From Rhodosporidiobolus odoratus (taxonomy: Eukaryota > Basidiomycota > Microbotryomycetes > Sporidiobolales > Sporidiobolaceae), in the NCBI GenBank assembly GCA_034387635.1, contig JAOANU010000014.1:124001-188000 (forward strand): a stretch of 64,000 nucleotides of DNA, read 5' to 3'. The notes below the pieces were generated by a model. It made no database searches and had not been told where the DNA came from. It saw nothing but the letters and a program-made list of their open reading frames with translations. A program made the translations under genes and the position numbers. Position 1 is the stretch's first letter; each line of letters starts with the position of its first letter. Shown piece by piece: positions 35,257 to 47,300 of this stretch.

Positions 35257-35266
35257 ATATTTTTTT
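35257..35266 (+). terminator. Pol III poly-T terminator
   Basis: A run of seven T begins four bases after the tRNA-Lys 3' end, the standard RNA polymerase III stop signal. Confidence 0.85.
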
Positions 35267-36314
35267 GCCAGTGGAACGCAATTACATAGGCGCAATCCAA
35301 GGAATACTTTCTTTTTCTTCTTTTCGCTTTTTCTCCCGCCCGGCTCTCGCTTCCCTTTGCCAGTACGGCTGAGCGTAGTCTTGGGTGTATCCTGGACGCG
35401 CGGCCATCAACCCCAGATCAAACGAGAACAGTTTAATGCCTTGCTGTGTCCTCTTTACACGGGCAGATGCGAAGAAACAAGATTGCTCACGCTACATTGC
35501 TGGCAGTGGCAGATCTTCATCTGGCTCTTGGTATCGCAAAGGCTCACCCTCCTGATACCCCGAGTTCTTCCGCCAGGTTCCGAAGAGCATCAATTTGAGG
35601 AATTTGCGGGTTTTTTCTCTCTCTTCCGTTTCTCACACCCGTTATAGCTTCTCCCTGTCAAGAACCAAGGCAGATGAGCCGTAATATGACTGTCAAAGCA
35701 CCTGCACAGCCAAAGCAGTACATATGGTGCTGTTGAGGCTGAAGCAAACATCCTTTTTGCTGAGTCTAGCTCGACTTGCACAACTTGATCCTCCCAGAGC
35801 TAAGTCTTCTTTCTCCTTACTCGTATTTCTTTCCTTCTTTCCTTTCATGCTGGAGCTTCCCAATTTACATTTATGCTCACTCTCTCCCTTGCGTCCTGCA
35901 GACGGACACTTCGGATATGATTGATGTTGGGTGATCGGGATGTGTGTTGGCAAGCTTCTGTCGTTTCCCTTCTTCAGTACGGCTACATCCCCCGTCCATC
36001 GTTCTGTGAAATTTAAGCTCGAATCACTATTGTTTGCTTTCGTGGCGGGAAGCTAGAGCACAATTCGACCACCCCCTCTCTCATACAGCTCGAACTCCTC
36101 GCTTGAGGACGGTGGCTCTTGCCCTTTTCAATAGTTGAGCAATTGATTCCATTTTGTCCTTAATCCCTGGACTCCATCCCCATCATTTCCAACACACACT
36201 CATCTCCGGAGAGATCTCCATCTCTTCATTCAACCTCCTCCTCTGATACTTCGTCTCTCTCGTATTTCGCTTTGCTCACTCCCGCAACCACCCTGTCAAT
36301 CAGTTCGTAACCTC
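35267..36314. other. Region between tRNA-Lys and gag-like ORF
   Basis: Featureless, with short ORFs only and T/C-rich stretches on the + strand. It may contain the remains of the 5' part of the retroelement, but no LTR ends could be paired by eye. Confidence 0.4.
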
Positions 36315-37549
36315 TGAGCCCTTTCTTTGGCCCGGCCGACCTCAATACGTTCATCACTGCCCAACCGTCGGTCTCTTGCTCAGCCCGTTTTGCCAATCTT
36401 CCCCCACTTTCTACTCCTTCCGCATCCATAGAGCCTCCTACCGCTCCTGCTCCTACTGCCCCTGCTCCTACCGCTCACATTCCTACTGGCGTCCTCTCCG
36501 ACACCGCCGGAGCCTGGCAGAGCAAAGATGAGTCGTCCGTCGCCTCTTCACGGTGTTCAGCCAACTTGGTCACCTGTCGTGCCCAGGCCTTGCAGTTGTT
36601 TGAGGAAGAAGCTCAACGCCGGAGGGCCGCATTCCGGGCAGAGGAAGCTAGGTTGAAGCGGGAAATGGAGGAGGCTATGAGTGTAGCGGATGAGAAGTCA
36701 GAGGCTTGTCCCGAAGGTTCTGCTGAAGAGGCAGAGGCGGAGGTGATGCAGTGTTGCCTTGCGGGCCTTTGTCGTGGAGCCCAGGCGTTGGAGCGAATGA
36801 TTGCCCACCGAGGCGTACAACTCGTTGTCGAACCCTCCCCTTCTTCCGTTTCTTCCCGATGCCGTATCCTCTCTCCTCTTGCCTTATTTGGCGTCAATGT
36901 CAAGGTCAAGGAGCCCAAGCCCTGGACCGGCGAGTCTAATATGGTCAAGCGCAAAGGATGGATCAAGACGGGGGCGCTCTACTTCACTGGGTTAGAGTTG
37001 GACGTGTGTGCGGTTCTAGATGAGCATCTCACACCTTTCCCGTTCTTGACCATCCAGTCTCACTTCTCTCCAGATGCTACTGAGGGTTCAATCTTGCCCC
37101 AAGCTTGGTTCAACGCGCGGAACGGTCAGGTCCCTTTAACCTTGGTTCAGGCCGTTTTTGAGGCACTCCGTTCGCATTGGGCTGACGGCCATGCGGCGGA
37201 ACAAGTGTTGTCGCGCTATCATGCAGCTCGGCAAGGTAACCTCCGGGCTCGCAATCTCGGTGCTACGCTTGACGCTCTTGCTGACGCTTGCTTTGATCGC
37301 AAGATCGTCGACCTGGACCGGCGTACTACTTACGTTGCAGGGTTACAGGCTCCCGTACAAGATTCCGTACGAACCCAGTTGGTGTCTCTGAAGGCGCTGG
37401 GCAAGCCAGAAGCCTCGTTTGACAAAGGTGTCACCATTGCAGCCTTGACGTATGGATTGGTGTTTTTCTCTACCAAGAAGACATCTTCCATTTCTCCTGC
37501 CTCTTACTCCTCCAACAAGACAAGTGCTAACGAGTCTTCTCAATCTTGA
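36315..37549 (+). pseudogene. Retroelement Gag-like ORF (degraded)
   Basis: The frame is open from just after a TAA near 36312 to the stop at 37549, but without an early ATG. A Pro/Ala/Thr-rich start (PPTAPAPTAPAPT) precedes a charged coiled region (EEEAQRRRAAFRAEEARLK). A Ty3/gypsy Gag-like capsid segment follows: WFNARNGQVPLTLVQAVFEAL, QVLSRYHAARQGNLRARN, YVAGLQAPVQDSVRTQL. No zinc knuckle is seen after it. With the missing start and the protease-like ORF downstream in another frame, this is best read as a decaying element. Confidence 0.6.
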
Positions 37550-38216
37550 TTCACACTTCTCGAGGTTGTGCACCGCGGCAAGGAGGGATCCGAAGGGAGT
37601 GATCGTGGCTATGCTCTCAAAGATGTGTGTTGCCTCTTCTCCAGAACCATCTTCCTCCCTGCCAGCACCTTCCATTGCCTCTTCCAATTGGTTCTTTGCG
37701 CTCAATGACAGAGCGGGAACAGAGGACGAGGAGTAAGGGTAACCCCACCTTGCTCCTCGCCTCCGAGTACTTGGGTTCCGGTCCTTCTGCCCAACAATGA
37801 CTTGGTCGAGCCTGACGCCAGTGCTATATGCTGTGCGCAGAGTATATCACTCTCAGCCTATCTGAGGGAAGGGGACAACTGTCGCGTGGAGACCTCTACT
37901 CCGCGTTATCTGTTCTTTCTACATGTCATCCCTCTTCCAGCGATAGCCGCCTTCCACCCCTTGCATCCCCTCTTCCGCTGTCTACCCTAGCGTCGTCTTC
38001 TCCTGTATCGGCAATCAAGTTGAACAGATTGACTTTACCCTCATTGATAAAATCGAGTGCAACTCCTGTCCTTTTCCCTAGCAATTCTTCAGATAGCCCA
38101 GAGAAGAGTACTTGTGAGGCTCTTGGTTTGCACAGAGCAAAGGACAACCAGGCTAGCAATGCGCCTTCGGGTTCAGCCGGTTCTCCTAAGCGAAAGCCAA
38201 GCGGAAATCGGCTACG

Positions 38217-38918
38217 TTGCTTTCTCTCCCTCCCAACGTCGCGGAATCTCCGTTTACGATTCCTTCCATGTTCAGTACCCCCGGTATTGGTCAAATGAAG
38301 GCCACATCGCTCATCAAATCTGGGGCTCAGGCTGACATCTTGTTGCCAGACCTCGTCCACCATATGGGACTTGTAATCTGCCGCCTGATGGCTCCAGTAC
38401 ATGCCGACCTTGCTGCTAACAGGCAGCAGGTTTGGCTGTCCGTGTTTGTTGCGGCTACATTTGGCGTCAGCAACATTGTGATGAAGAATTGGTCTTTCTT
38501 TGTCCTCCCTCTTCCGGTTGGCATCGACACCATTCTCGGGATTCCATGTCTTTGCAACGCAGGAGCGGCCGTCTTGGCTACCTCCCTCTCGGTCGCTCCT
38601 ACGGGCCCATCAGAAACTAGCTTCGACTTTGGCACAGGTCGCTTTGCCAAGCCGCTGACAAGAAATTTGCCGACCTTGGGCTTTGTCAATCGTCCTATGC
38701 AGGACACGGAGTTTTGCTCGTTTGTCCTCTGTGAGATACAAGCCGGGGTTGCTCCCTCGCTTGTGCAGGAGGCGGTCAAGTCTATCGACCTTCAGCCACA
38801 TAATCCTCTGTGGATATTCCTGACAATGAAGATCCTGCTCAGGACTTTTCTGAACAAGAGGATACTCGATGACCGAAAGGAAAAGAAGCCGAAGGCTCCA
38901 AGGACGAACCAATGTTAG
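38217..38918 (+). pseudogene. Retropepsin-like protease fragment of a Ty3/gypsy element
   Basis: The ORF includes ATSLIKSGAQADILLPD, the flap-adjacent part, and the C-terminal DTILGIPCL. These match the retropepsin pattern (L-I/V-D-S-G-A ... ILG-x-P-W/C). The residue at the catalytic Asp position of the DSG motif reads Lys (KSG), which should abolish activity. The reading frame differs from the Gag-like ORF, from which it is separated by about 670 bases with stops. The ORF ends abruptly just before sequence that codes on the opposite strand. Confidence 0.6.
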
Positions 38919-39876
38919 GGACAGGAACACGAGAGTCGGCTGGCAAGACGAGAGAAGGTCCAAGGAAAGGCAATGGAAGACGAGAGAAAACGACTTGTGA
39001 GCGAGAGGGCGAGGATTGACCGTGGGAGGAGCAGTTGTACGAGCAGGAACCGGGTTATTGAGAGAGAGACCGGGTAGCGAGAAGGGAAGAGAAAAAGGGA
39101 GAGAAGGTGGAACCGTGGAGTTAATGTTGTCCGAGTAGAAAGGGGCTTCCTCGTCGGCACAGAGAGCGGGAGAGTAAGGGGGAGACGACTGTTGACCGGA
39201 AGCGCGAGACTCCGAAGACAAGGCACCTTCGAAAATATTGCCATAGACTTTGGGGGTTACTGGGTGTGCAACATAGACGCCAGAAGAACTTTTGTCAACA
39301 GCGTAACCCCACATGACATCTTGAGGAGAGTTGGCGGCCGGCTCATCGGAGCGTTCACGTTGAGAGCTTAGGAAATCTTGAACGACCTGATCTTATTCTG
39401 CGATGCTTGCACCATCAATGTGCTGCTGGAGGTGCTAGCGCTCCACCTCTGATGTAGACAACGAGAGGACCAACAATAACGCGACTTGACCAACCTCTGG
39501 CACTCCATGACCATCATCCGAGTCCGCAAGGTCGGTAAGGTTGATTGGCGACAACGGCAACGGGCCCCCTCCTTCCTTCTGCTGCGCCTCCTTCTGCCGC
39601 CTCTCCTCCCAAGCATCCTCCTCCACACGGTCCCTGACCCTCCCAATGAGCTCTTCCATCCCATCACTCAACTGCTGCAACCTCTCATACCGTGTCATGA
39701 ACCGCAGTTTCCCCAATCCTGGTGCCCGAAAGCTTCATAAGATTACGACTGATGTGATGGGTACCCTTGAGCAAGTTGAAGGGGCAGAGGTCGGGGCAAT
39801 AAGTTGTCTCGATGGCACAGTGAGCGGGGTGAGATTCCTTGATTCAAGAACCTTGAGAGCAGCGATTCCGAGGGCT
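38919..39876 (-). mobile_element. Retroelement pol 3' region, degraded
   Basis: Minus-strand ORFs continue downstream of the integrase. One has a charged helical segment (RYERLQQLSDGMEELIGRVRDR) and another reads VMWGYAVDKSSSGVYVAHP followed by Ser/Pro-rich sequence. They are interrupted by stops. I assign them to the tail of the same pol by position and strand, not by a recognised domain. Confidence 0.4.
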
Positions 39877-40599
39877 TCAGGCTTGAGACATAGTTGTCGA
39901 AGACGGGATTCGAGAAGTTCTTTGTGCGTGCATTCTTCTCATTCTTCTTTCCACTTGACCGCGATAAACGTTGACTCCTTGAGGTCGAATGGTAGTATAG
40001 GCTAGGTACCGAAAACGAGCTCGTGGGGCAAATACCCACTGGTGCGTTGAACAAATTCTTGATGTGAAAAGTGCGTCGTCGAGATATTGATGCCATTCCG
40101 ACGGTTTCTTGCAGACCTTGACTACCGCCGCGACCAGGGGACCATGTGCACGCTCTGCTCGACCGTTGGCTTCTGGATGGTACACTGCTGATTTCTTCCT
40201 TTCGATTCCATAATGGGCAAGAAAAGTCTTGACATGCTTGCGGAACTCAGGTCCTCCGTCAACCGTTGCTGATCCGAATGCCCCGAAACACAAGATCCGT
40301 TCTTTTGTGAACGTCGCAACCGCCTTGCTGGTGATGCTCATGACAGCCTTCGCTTCGGTCCATCCGCTAAGGTCGTCGATACCAAGAATCCGATATTTTC
40401 TTGATCCAGCCTTGAGATGGGCGCAGTCAAAGTTAACCTTGGCGAATAGTCCGTGCGTCTCTCCCGCCCTCTGCTTCTCCGCTTCCCTCCTTGGGTTCCA
40501 CCGCTGACCAACCTCGCGTGTCTTCACATTTTTCTCCACAGTCTCGTGCATCTTCGGCCAGTAATACTGCTCCCTGACTCGTCGGTACGTTTCTTCCAC
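39877..40599 (-). pseudogene. Retroelement integrase fragment
   Basis: The N-terminal part (RVREQYYWPKMHETVEKNV) matches the segment around the HHCC zinc finger, but expected Cys residues are missing. The DDE core is visible: NFDCAHLKAG (first Asp), TVDGGPEFRKHVKTFL (second Asp) and VYHPEANGRAERAHGPL (Glu). This fits Ty3/gypsy integrases. It begins only about 50 bases after the RT ORF, so the RT thumb and RNase H region is gone. The ORF ends by drifting into Arg/Thr-rich sequence, probably a frameshift. Confidence 0.75.
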
Positions 40600-40646
40600 G
40601 CCCCTACGACCTAGTTAGTTGCTGAAGGATGTCGAGTTGCTTTGTA

Positions 40647-41323
40647 TCAAGAACCGATATCGTTGATGAAGCTGCCGGCATTCTCACCAATCTCGTCCGC
40701 GCGAATGTACTTCATAGTACGTTGAAAAACCGCGACGGAATTGGTTGCACCATGAGGCAGTCGAGTGAGTCGCTTCTTCCCGATAGGTGTGTCAAACGCG
40801 GTAATCTGTCGAGAGTCGGGGTGGAGAACAAGCTGATCATATCCCCCATTGCCGTCGCCCAATCCGTAGCACGTTCGACCAATAAACGACTCAATCAATT
40901 CTTCCGCATTCGGAGCGTCAGGGACCCCTTGAAGGTCACGGTGTTCATGGGTTGGAGATCGTGTACGATACGGAGATTGCCGTCCTTCTTCATGACGACG
41001 AACCAACGCCCACGGTACGGACCTTCATCGTCCTTAAAAATCCCTTGCTTCTCCCGCTTCTTGAACAATTTAATGACCTGATCCCTGATTGCAGATGGTA
41101 TTGGTATCGCCTTCTGCTGCCACGGTTCATGCGGAACGGTCTTGACTCGGTATGCTGGCGCCCATTCTTCCTTCATCAAACCTTTTTCTTCATCCGAGAA
41201 CGAGAGCGAACGCTTAGCACGCTTGGCACTGACGCGCGACAGGTCTTGCGTCAGGCCGGCAGGCTTGAGGAAGTCAAAGTTGGGGTTGCCGATGCAGATG
41301 ACCTTGTCAATCGTCTTGCGCAT
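40647..41323 (-). pseudogene. Retroelement reverse transcriptase, frameshifted
   Basis: Two overlapping minus-strand frames make one RT. The first reads WAPAYRVKTVPHEPWQQKAI, REKQGIFKDDEGPYRGRWFV and DGNLRIVHDLQPMN. The second continues with RTCYGLGDGNGGYDQ, ITAFDTPIGKKRLTRLPHG and ATNSVAVFQRTM, then GSFINDIGS. Ty3/gypsy RTs carry YxDD at the last site; here it reads FIND, so one catalytic Asp is replaced by Asn. The switch of frames near 40930-41000 is a frameshift. Both changes argue that it is inactive. Confidence 0.78.
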
Positions 41324-41873
41324 ACCCTCCCAAACGCGGATTGGACGAAGAGGTCGTTGGAGGAGATCCAGTAAATTGAAACGACACCCTTGGCTTTGAA
41401 GACGAGCTCAAGACTCTGCAAGACTGCTCAGGCGGTCACGAGTTCAGGGAAGCAGGTCGGCAGGAAGAACGGGAAAGCAAAGCTGGAAGCGGTGCTCGTA
41501 GCGGGGAAGCAGTTGGATGCGGCCGAAACCGACGGTGAAAGCGGGGAGGCTCCCTCCTAGCCATTTTTGTACCTTTTCTCAAGCTGTCAAGCCGTGTGCC
41601 CCTCGAATTTGATTTCGGACGCAAAGGACGACCACACATTCGGTTAAAGCCCGGAGGGACCGCTCGAAACGCTCACTGTCAGGAGCACATCTCGATACGA
41701 AGGAAGAACTGTAACACAAGGAGAGAACAGCTACGACGACGTCGCGGGTAAAACTTGGGATCTGGGTCGAAGGAAAGTGAACAGGGCGAAGTACGGCACG
41801 CATTTTCGAGTCGCAGCTAAGAAGGGAAATTCAGGGGGTATGGGTCGGAAAAGAACAGAACGCAATGCGCACT
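41324..41873. other. Spacer between retroelement and cofilin
   Basis: No gene is recognised. It should contain the 5' boundary of the minus-strand retroelement half and the cofilin 3' UTR. No inverted or direct repeat ends were found by eye. Confidence 0.35.
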
Positions 41874-42672
41874 CTAGGAGGTACCGCGGGAGACCTTGTC
41901 GAGGACTGCAACAACCCGCGTCAGCCTGGAGAATGAGACGCGATGCTCCGCGGGGAGGCGAGGAATGATGAAAGTTGTGAGAGTGGGGAAATGAGCGCAC
42001 TCTCGGTGTACGAAACTTCGGAAAAGTCGGTACCCTGGATCTCGGTAGCGATACCGACAAGCGAGCGACGGAGAGCGTCCTTCGAGGAGGCATAAAGCAT
42101 CTTCTCCTTGATCTTCGCTTCGTCCGGAGACCTGCGGAAGGTCGAGCGAACGATTGGTCAATGCGGAATTCAGCCTGCGGTTGCTCAATGTCGAGGTAGC
42201 GCTTTGCTGGAATCGCAACGCACCACGCGTAAAAGCAAATCTTGTTCCGCTTGCCCTCACCCTTCTCGAACTCAAAATCGTAGATGGCGTATCGGGGCGA
42301 GTTGGGAGGGAGGTCGTTGACAAAGTCGTCGTAGGATTGTGAGTCGGACTGCTTCTCAACGACGATCTCCTTGTTGTCCGCTGAGAGCTTGAAGATGATG
42401 TACTTGATGTCTACTCAGGATAGGCATATTGAAGACCGAATGTATGGGTGGTGTTGAGGTAGCAGCACGGTACAGCGTGGCGATCGGGATGACAGCAGGC
42501 GGGGTAGTACAGTGGGAATATATGGAATCGGAGAAAAGGGACGAAAGAGTAGTTGGACATGAGTAAGTTTGCCGAATCTAGAGGGTTCTGCGGAAAACGC
42601 ACTCTTACGAAGCTTGAGGGTCTGGAAAGTGTCGAGGCACTCAGAGTGAACGCCAACGCCGGAAGACTGCAT
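41874..42672 (-). CDS. COF1: Cofilin (ADF/cofilin family)
   Basis: Cofilin severs and depolymerises actin filaments in cortical patches and cables. Four exons (42603-42672, 42224-42410, 42001-42131, 41874-41905) give 139 residues. Family blocks: [19 protein letters not shown] at the N-terminus with the regulatory Ser near the start, [51 protein letters not shown] (the actin-binding long helix), [15 protein letters not shown] and the end LDKVSRGTS. The start is uncertain by a few codons. I used the ATG at 42672 (MQSSGVG); another in-frame ATG lies at 42681, and a spliced start codon upstream is possible because many fungal cofilins have an intron right after ATG. Confidence 0.92.
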
Positions 42673-43231
42673 CGAGCACATGAGGAGTAACGTCAATAAG
42701 GCCGTCTCCTCGGGCAGAATGCTGATGTCGGTGTTGCCTAGGCGAAAGGGCGCGCTTCGCTGCGTCGTGCGAGGGCAGTTCCCGGCGCTGCAGTCTGATC
42801 TTCCAAGCACTGCTGATTGGCGTCAGACCATCTGGTCCAATCTCTGATAACCTCGCTCGTCCTGAATAGCCAGGCTCCACCCTAGCCGACCCAACTCCCT
42901 TTCCTACCTTCGCGGCATATCTGGCCCCCCCTTGGCCACAAGACGTTGCTCTGTGGACTATGTTGAACGCCAAGATGCGCAGTCATCGCTTGATTGCCGT
43001 GTCGAGGTCGGTCGGATCGTTTGATGACGAGGAGAGGGCGATGAGGAGGTGAACGACGATGACACATAGACGGAAGCTGGCAGCCGACGTTGCATGACGC
43101 GCTGAAATAGACGTATAGCTCACCATAGTGCAAGTGTGGGTTGAAGGTAGAGCGGTGGAGGACGACTGGATCTGCCTCCGACGCCAGCAGCCACCTCCGC
43201 TGCCATAAACTCATTCACAGTTTAGCTAGTA
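42673..43231. promoter_or_regulatory. Divergent intergenic, cofilin / LYR gene
   Basis: This is a head-to-head spacer expected to hold both promoters and the cofilin leader. Minus-strand ORFs here lack family character. Confidence 0.35.
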
Positions 43232-43611
43232 ATGCCACCGCGCAGGATCACTGGACTGCAGCGACAGATCTACTCGCTCTACAAGCGATCCCTACAGATG
43301 GTAGCCACGAAACCGTTGGTCCGTCTACTTCCGCACCTCGTCCTCCGACTCGAGCTGACACACACCTCCACGAACAGGAGACTCGCTCGTCCTGGTTTGC
43401 CTTCGTCGCTCACCAATTTCGCGCGCCGCATCTTGGTGGCGCGTTGCGCAAGAAGGATGTTGCCGCCATCGAACATTTGCTCAGGAGGGGAGAAAAGCAG
43501 CTCGAAACGTTCAGCGCATCCTCCGTCAAGAGCGTAGCTGTACCCGACGAAGCTTGGGAGTGGAAGCAGGGCTGGGTGGCAAGCGGTGGCAAGGAGGGAA
43601 GGAAAGGATGA
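43232..43611 (+). CDS. LYR-motif succinate dehydrogenase assembly factor (SDHAF1/Sdh6-like)
   Basis: Two exons (43232-43300, 43378-43611) give 100 residues. The N-terminus MPPRRITGLQRQIYSLYKRS carries the LYR-type tripeptide as LYK. Then FAFVAHQFR (the F-x7-F/R helix), LRKKDVAAIEHLLRRGEKQLETF and a divergent tail follow. This is the layout of SDHAF1, a matrix chaperone that binds the Fe-S subunit Sdh2 and recruits the Fe-S transfer machinery through LYR. SDHAF1's usual GLQRQVLxLYR start and the (L)LRRGxRQL helix are both recognisable; other LYRM proteins fit less well. Mitochondrial location is inferred, as these proteins often lack a clear presequence. Confidence 0.8.
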
Positions 43612-44364
43612 GTGCCGGCTCTGCAGAATAAAACCGTCGAGCCGTCTCTCTCGGTAGACTACCGCTCCACAGCCATCCTAGCACACAGTACGCCCGACTC
43701 TCCACCTTCTATGCTTTTCTAAGAGGCAGTTTCGCTAACACAAAGTAATGCTCTTGCAGGTGTGCTCTCGTCACCGCTCTACAACCCACCCTTGCCGACA
43801 CCGACACACTTATTCTAGGGCTGCCAAAGGTCCGGCCGTAGAATACGCGATGTTCCTCAAGACGCAGGTGGTGAATGCCGTGACTGAGTAGCTGGTCACC
43901 GTGAACGCCAAGTCAACCGAGAGGTTTCCATCCATTTGCTTTCCTCGATTCAATCTGAGCCGTCTACCCGAACTCACGGCTTTTCTCTGCGTTATCGAAA
44001 GCTTGGCATCTGCTGTTCGAGTGGTTCGCAAGCGCTTCTAGCGCCTGTCTTAAGCGAGCGCACGGCCTGGTCCAGGTGGTACTAGTCTAGCGGTACCTTC
44101 GCCTTCTTTCCGGCCGTGTCCACCGTCGGCCACAATCGTTCTCGCTGATTTTCGACGCCTGCTTCGCCATGGAATGCATGGAACAACGCTGCCACGCCTA
44201 TGAACGTGCTGAACTCCTGTCTGATCTCGTTCTCCAACTTGTCTCTTGCTTTTTGCTTCGCTTTGCATACAGAAACCCTGTGCTGGCCATACGCAACTCG
44301 CCCGGGCTAGCCAACGACGCCGCGTCAGTCGGCCCGCATCGCGTCCGCCCCGCTCCCTCTCGAC
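43612..44364. other. Intergenic, upstream of Zn2Cys6 gene
   Basis: Nothing coding is recognised on either strand. It should contain the promoter and leader of the transcription factor gene. Confidence 0.4.
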
Positions 44365-47300
44365 ATGGCGAACTCCCTGAACGTACCGCCCACTCGAGCA
44401 CTGAGGGGTCCGCTACCTACGAGCTGCGATTCCTGCCGGCTCAGAAGGGTCGGCTGTAAGCGGAAGCCCCCAGTGGACGCAGAGGCAACAGGTTCAGAAC
44501 CACAAGCTTGCGAAGCCTGTGTCAAAAAAGGTGTGCGGTACTCAAGCACGATTCTTACGTTTATAGGCTGACTCTCTGCTTCGCTTCCATAGGTATCAAG
44601 TGCACCACTACGGCGGTGAAGCAAGCGCGTTCGTCTTTCGTCGTTCCTTTCCCCTCCCCTTTTTCCCCGTGTTCTGAAGCGTTCTCCCCTCGCAGAAACG
44701 CGTGGTCGTTCTGGGAAACGGATCGAAACCGCCAAGGAGCTCTACGGCTCACAAGTCACTGGAACGGAAAACACCGCAGCCTCCAGCAACCTCGCTCGCC
44801 TCACCCTTGTCCCGGTTCCGAACAAAACGTTGACCCTGAGCGAAGCAATCGGCGGCCATCTGCTTGCTCCTTCCAGCACCAGTAATACTCTCACCAACGC
44901 TGAATTGAGCGGAAGCCTCGGGGCGCAGCTGCTTCGGCTTTACAACGAGGCCGGCGCTGGGGCGCATGGAGCACTCTACCCGCTGCCGATCTTCGCGCCG
45001 GAGGTACTGCTCGAGCGTTACGAAGCAGTAGGGCGCAATCTCTCCGCCCTAACATCGCAGGACGAGGTAAGCAAAACCAGTCCGAACCACGAGTCTCGTC
45101 TCGTGTTGACTTGCCGGATGCTCCAGTTACTTTGCCGCACCGTCTTTCCCCTCGCCTCTCGCCTTCTCCCTTCTTCTCCTAGCCGACCGACCTCGTCTCT
45201 CGCTCACCAACTGTTTCAGGATGCTCAAGGCCGCGCCGACGATCTGGCGATTTGGCGCAAGCCAAGCCGAATGAACGCTATCACCCTTCTCTTGCTGCAT
45301 CAAGCTTCCGGGCAAGGCGAAATTGCACATACCGACACCCGCCCCTACATGGCCGCCCTTGTGGAACAGGTCAGCCAGCTCCTCGCCATCGAACCCACGG
45401 CGATAAAAGGCATATCAAGCAGCAGCACCAGCAACCTCGGGTGGTGTATTGGGGCGTTTGACGCCCTCTCTGCTGTCGAAAGTGGCCGGCAACCCCGATT
45501 GTCAGTCTTCGTTCGGACCGTCTATTTCCTTCCGCCGGTTCGCGGATTCAAGGTTCAGAGACCGAGTTTCCAACTTCGCGCAGACCCGGACCTACTCACA
45601 AGTCCACAGTCGAGCACAGAGACTGACTCATGCACGCCCTGTAGATCCGACCGCGAGTACAATCGCGTCTTCGACCTTTCTCGCCCTTCTTTACCGAGCC
45701 GCTTTGTCCTGTCCCTCGGCCTCGCGGCCGATCCATTCTCCCTTACCACCGCCGTCCTATGCGCGCTAGCGTTGGTCATTGCGCTAGCCCGGCGTGTCGC
45801 TTACGCCCTCGACGATCTATCGACCGGCGGCATGCGAGACACGCCGCCCGACGCTTTCTTTCCTAACGTCTGGCGAGAGATGGACAGGATCTACGCGTGG
45901 TCCGGTGATACTCTCGAATTTGCGGCAGAGGTCGGAGGGAACGACCGCTTCTCGCAGACAGTGCTTGAGGTAAGGCTTGTCGCTTCCTTCCCTTTCTACA
46001 CGATGTCTCTAATTTCGCGGCGTTTCTATTGTCTCCAGCTTTTCTGCAGCCTCTCGTATGGATCTACCGTGTTCTCCGAGCTGTCCATACTCGTCCACCT
46101 CGAGAAGCACGCCGTCGGCGAGCATTCGGGCTTGGTTCAACCGGCACTGCTTCAGCTAGCTCGAAGCCGCATCTCTATCGTGATTTGCCGCTACTTGCGA
46201 GATCTCCGAGTTAGTCTCGGCTTTTTCTGTGCGTGTGCTTCCGTCTTGCTAACTCGACCTTCCGATGCTGCCTGCAGAAAAACTCGAAGGACTATCTGGC
46301 CATCTTCACAGCATGCGCCTGGAGCGCATCCCGCATTGCCACGCTCGCGCAGCTCTTCACGACAACTTCAGCTTGGAACACAAATTTCCACCCTGGTGGG
46401 GCGCAGGACAAGCTGGCATCGCTTCAGTTGTATGTGCTTTCCCGCCAACCCTGTTCTTTCTCCCTCGGTGATATTCGAGCTGATGAGGTCTCTGCTTCAT
46501 AGCTTGTCAAGGGCACTCGAAAGCATCCAGCGGTGCTTCGACACAGCCGATTTTGCTGTGGCCATCAAGTCCTTGGCAGCGGAAAAGATAGCACTGGAGA
46601 TGCTCGTTTGTGGTGAGTTCTGGTTCCGCCATCCCTCACCTGCGTCCTGATGGCTTCCGACCTGGGCTACAGCTATACCGGAGGCGTCTCAATCCCTTCC
46701 TCCCGCACTCGCTCGTCTCCCCCGCAACCTCTCTTCTCAGCAGGCGGGCGCGCCTTCGCTCACCGAATTCTCGACATGGACTTACACCTCAGATGAAGCT
46801 ACAAGGACGCCGAGTGACTCCCCTCCTACCGGCTCAGGATCTTCGCAGCGCCAACAGCCCGACGCTTCGCCTGCCGTCTCGCAGGTCCAGACCGACTTGC
46901 CGAGCGCTTCGCATATTTCCCTACCGTCGCCAATCAACTTTTCCACAATCGGCCAGACCTTTTCGACTTCTTCTGAGCCCTACTATGAAGCATCACCCTC
47001 GTTCCCCACGCATCACGTTCCTGGCTTTTCTCGCCCGCGTGAATCTCCACCGATACCATCTCAGGAATCGACTGCACCACTCGGAACAGCTTCCTTCGAC
47101 CCTCTCGTACACGACCTTCCCGTCGCTTCACCTACTACCTTCAGCGAGACGCAATATGTTCCGCTAGACAGCTTTCCCAGCACCCATCCGCCGACACCCT
47201 CCCCTCCGTCTTTCCCGACACCACCCACCTTCCCCTTTCTCCCAGCCTTTCCAATGCCACCGCCCGGCGTAAGTCTCTCAACGATGCATCAGCCTTACTC

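Noticed and set aside
36226..36429. 67-codon minus-strand ORF with a protein-like helical sequence
   Set aside because: Lies antisense to the open gag-like frame and has no partner exon; probably a mirror of coding composition.
38917..38940. TGTTAGGGACAGG as a possible LTR start
   Set aside because: It begins with TG like many LTRs, but I could not find a matching second copy or a CA-ending partner by eye.
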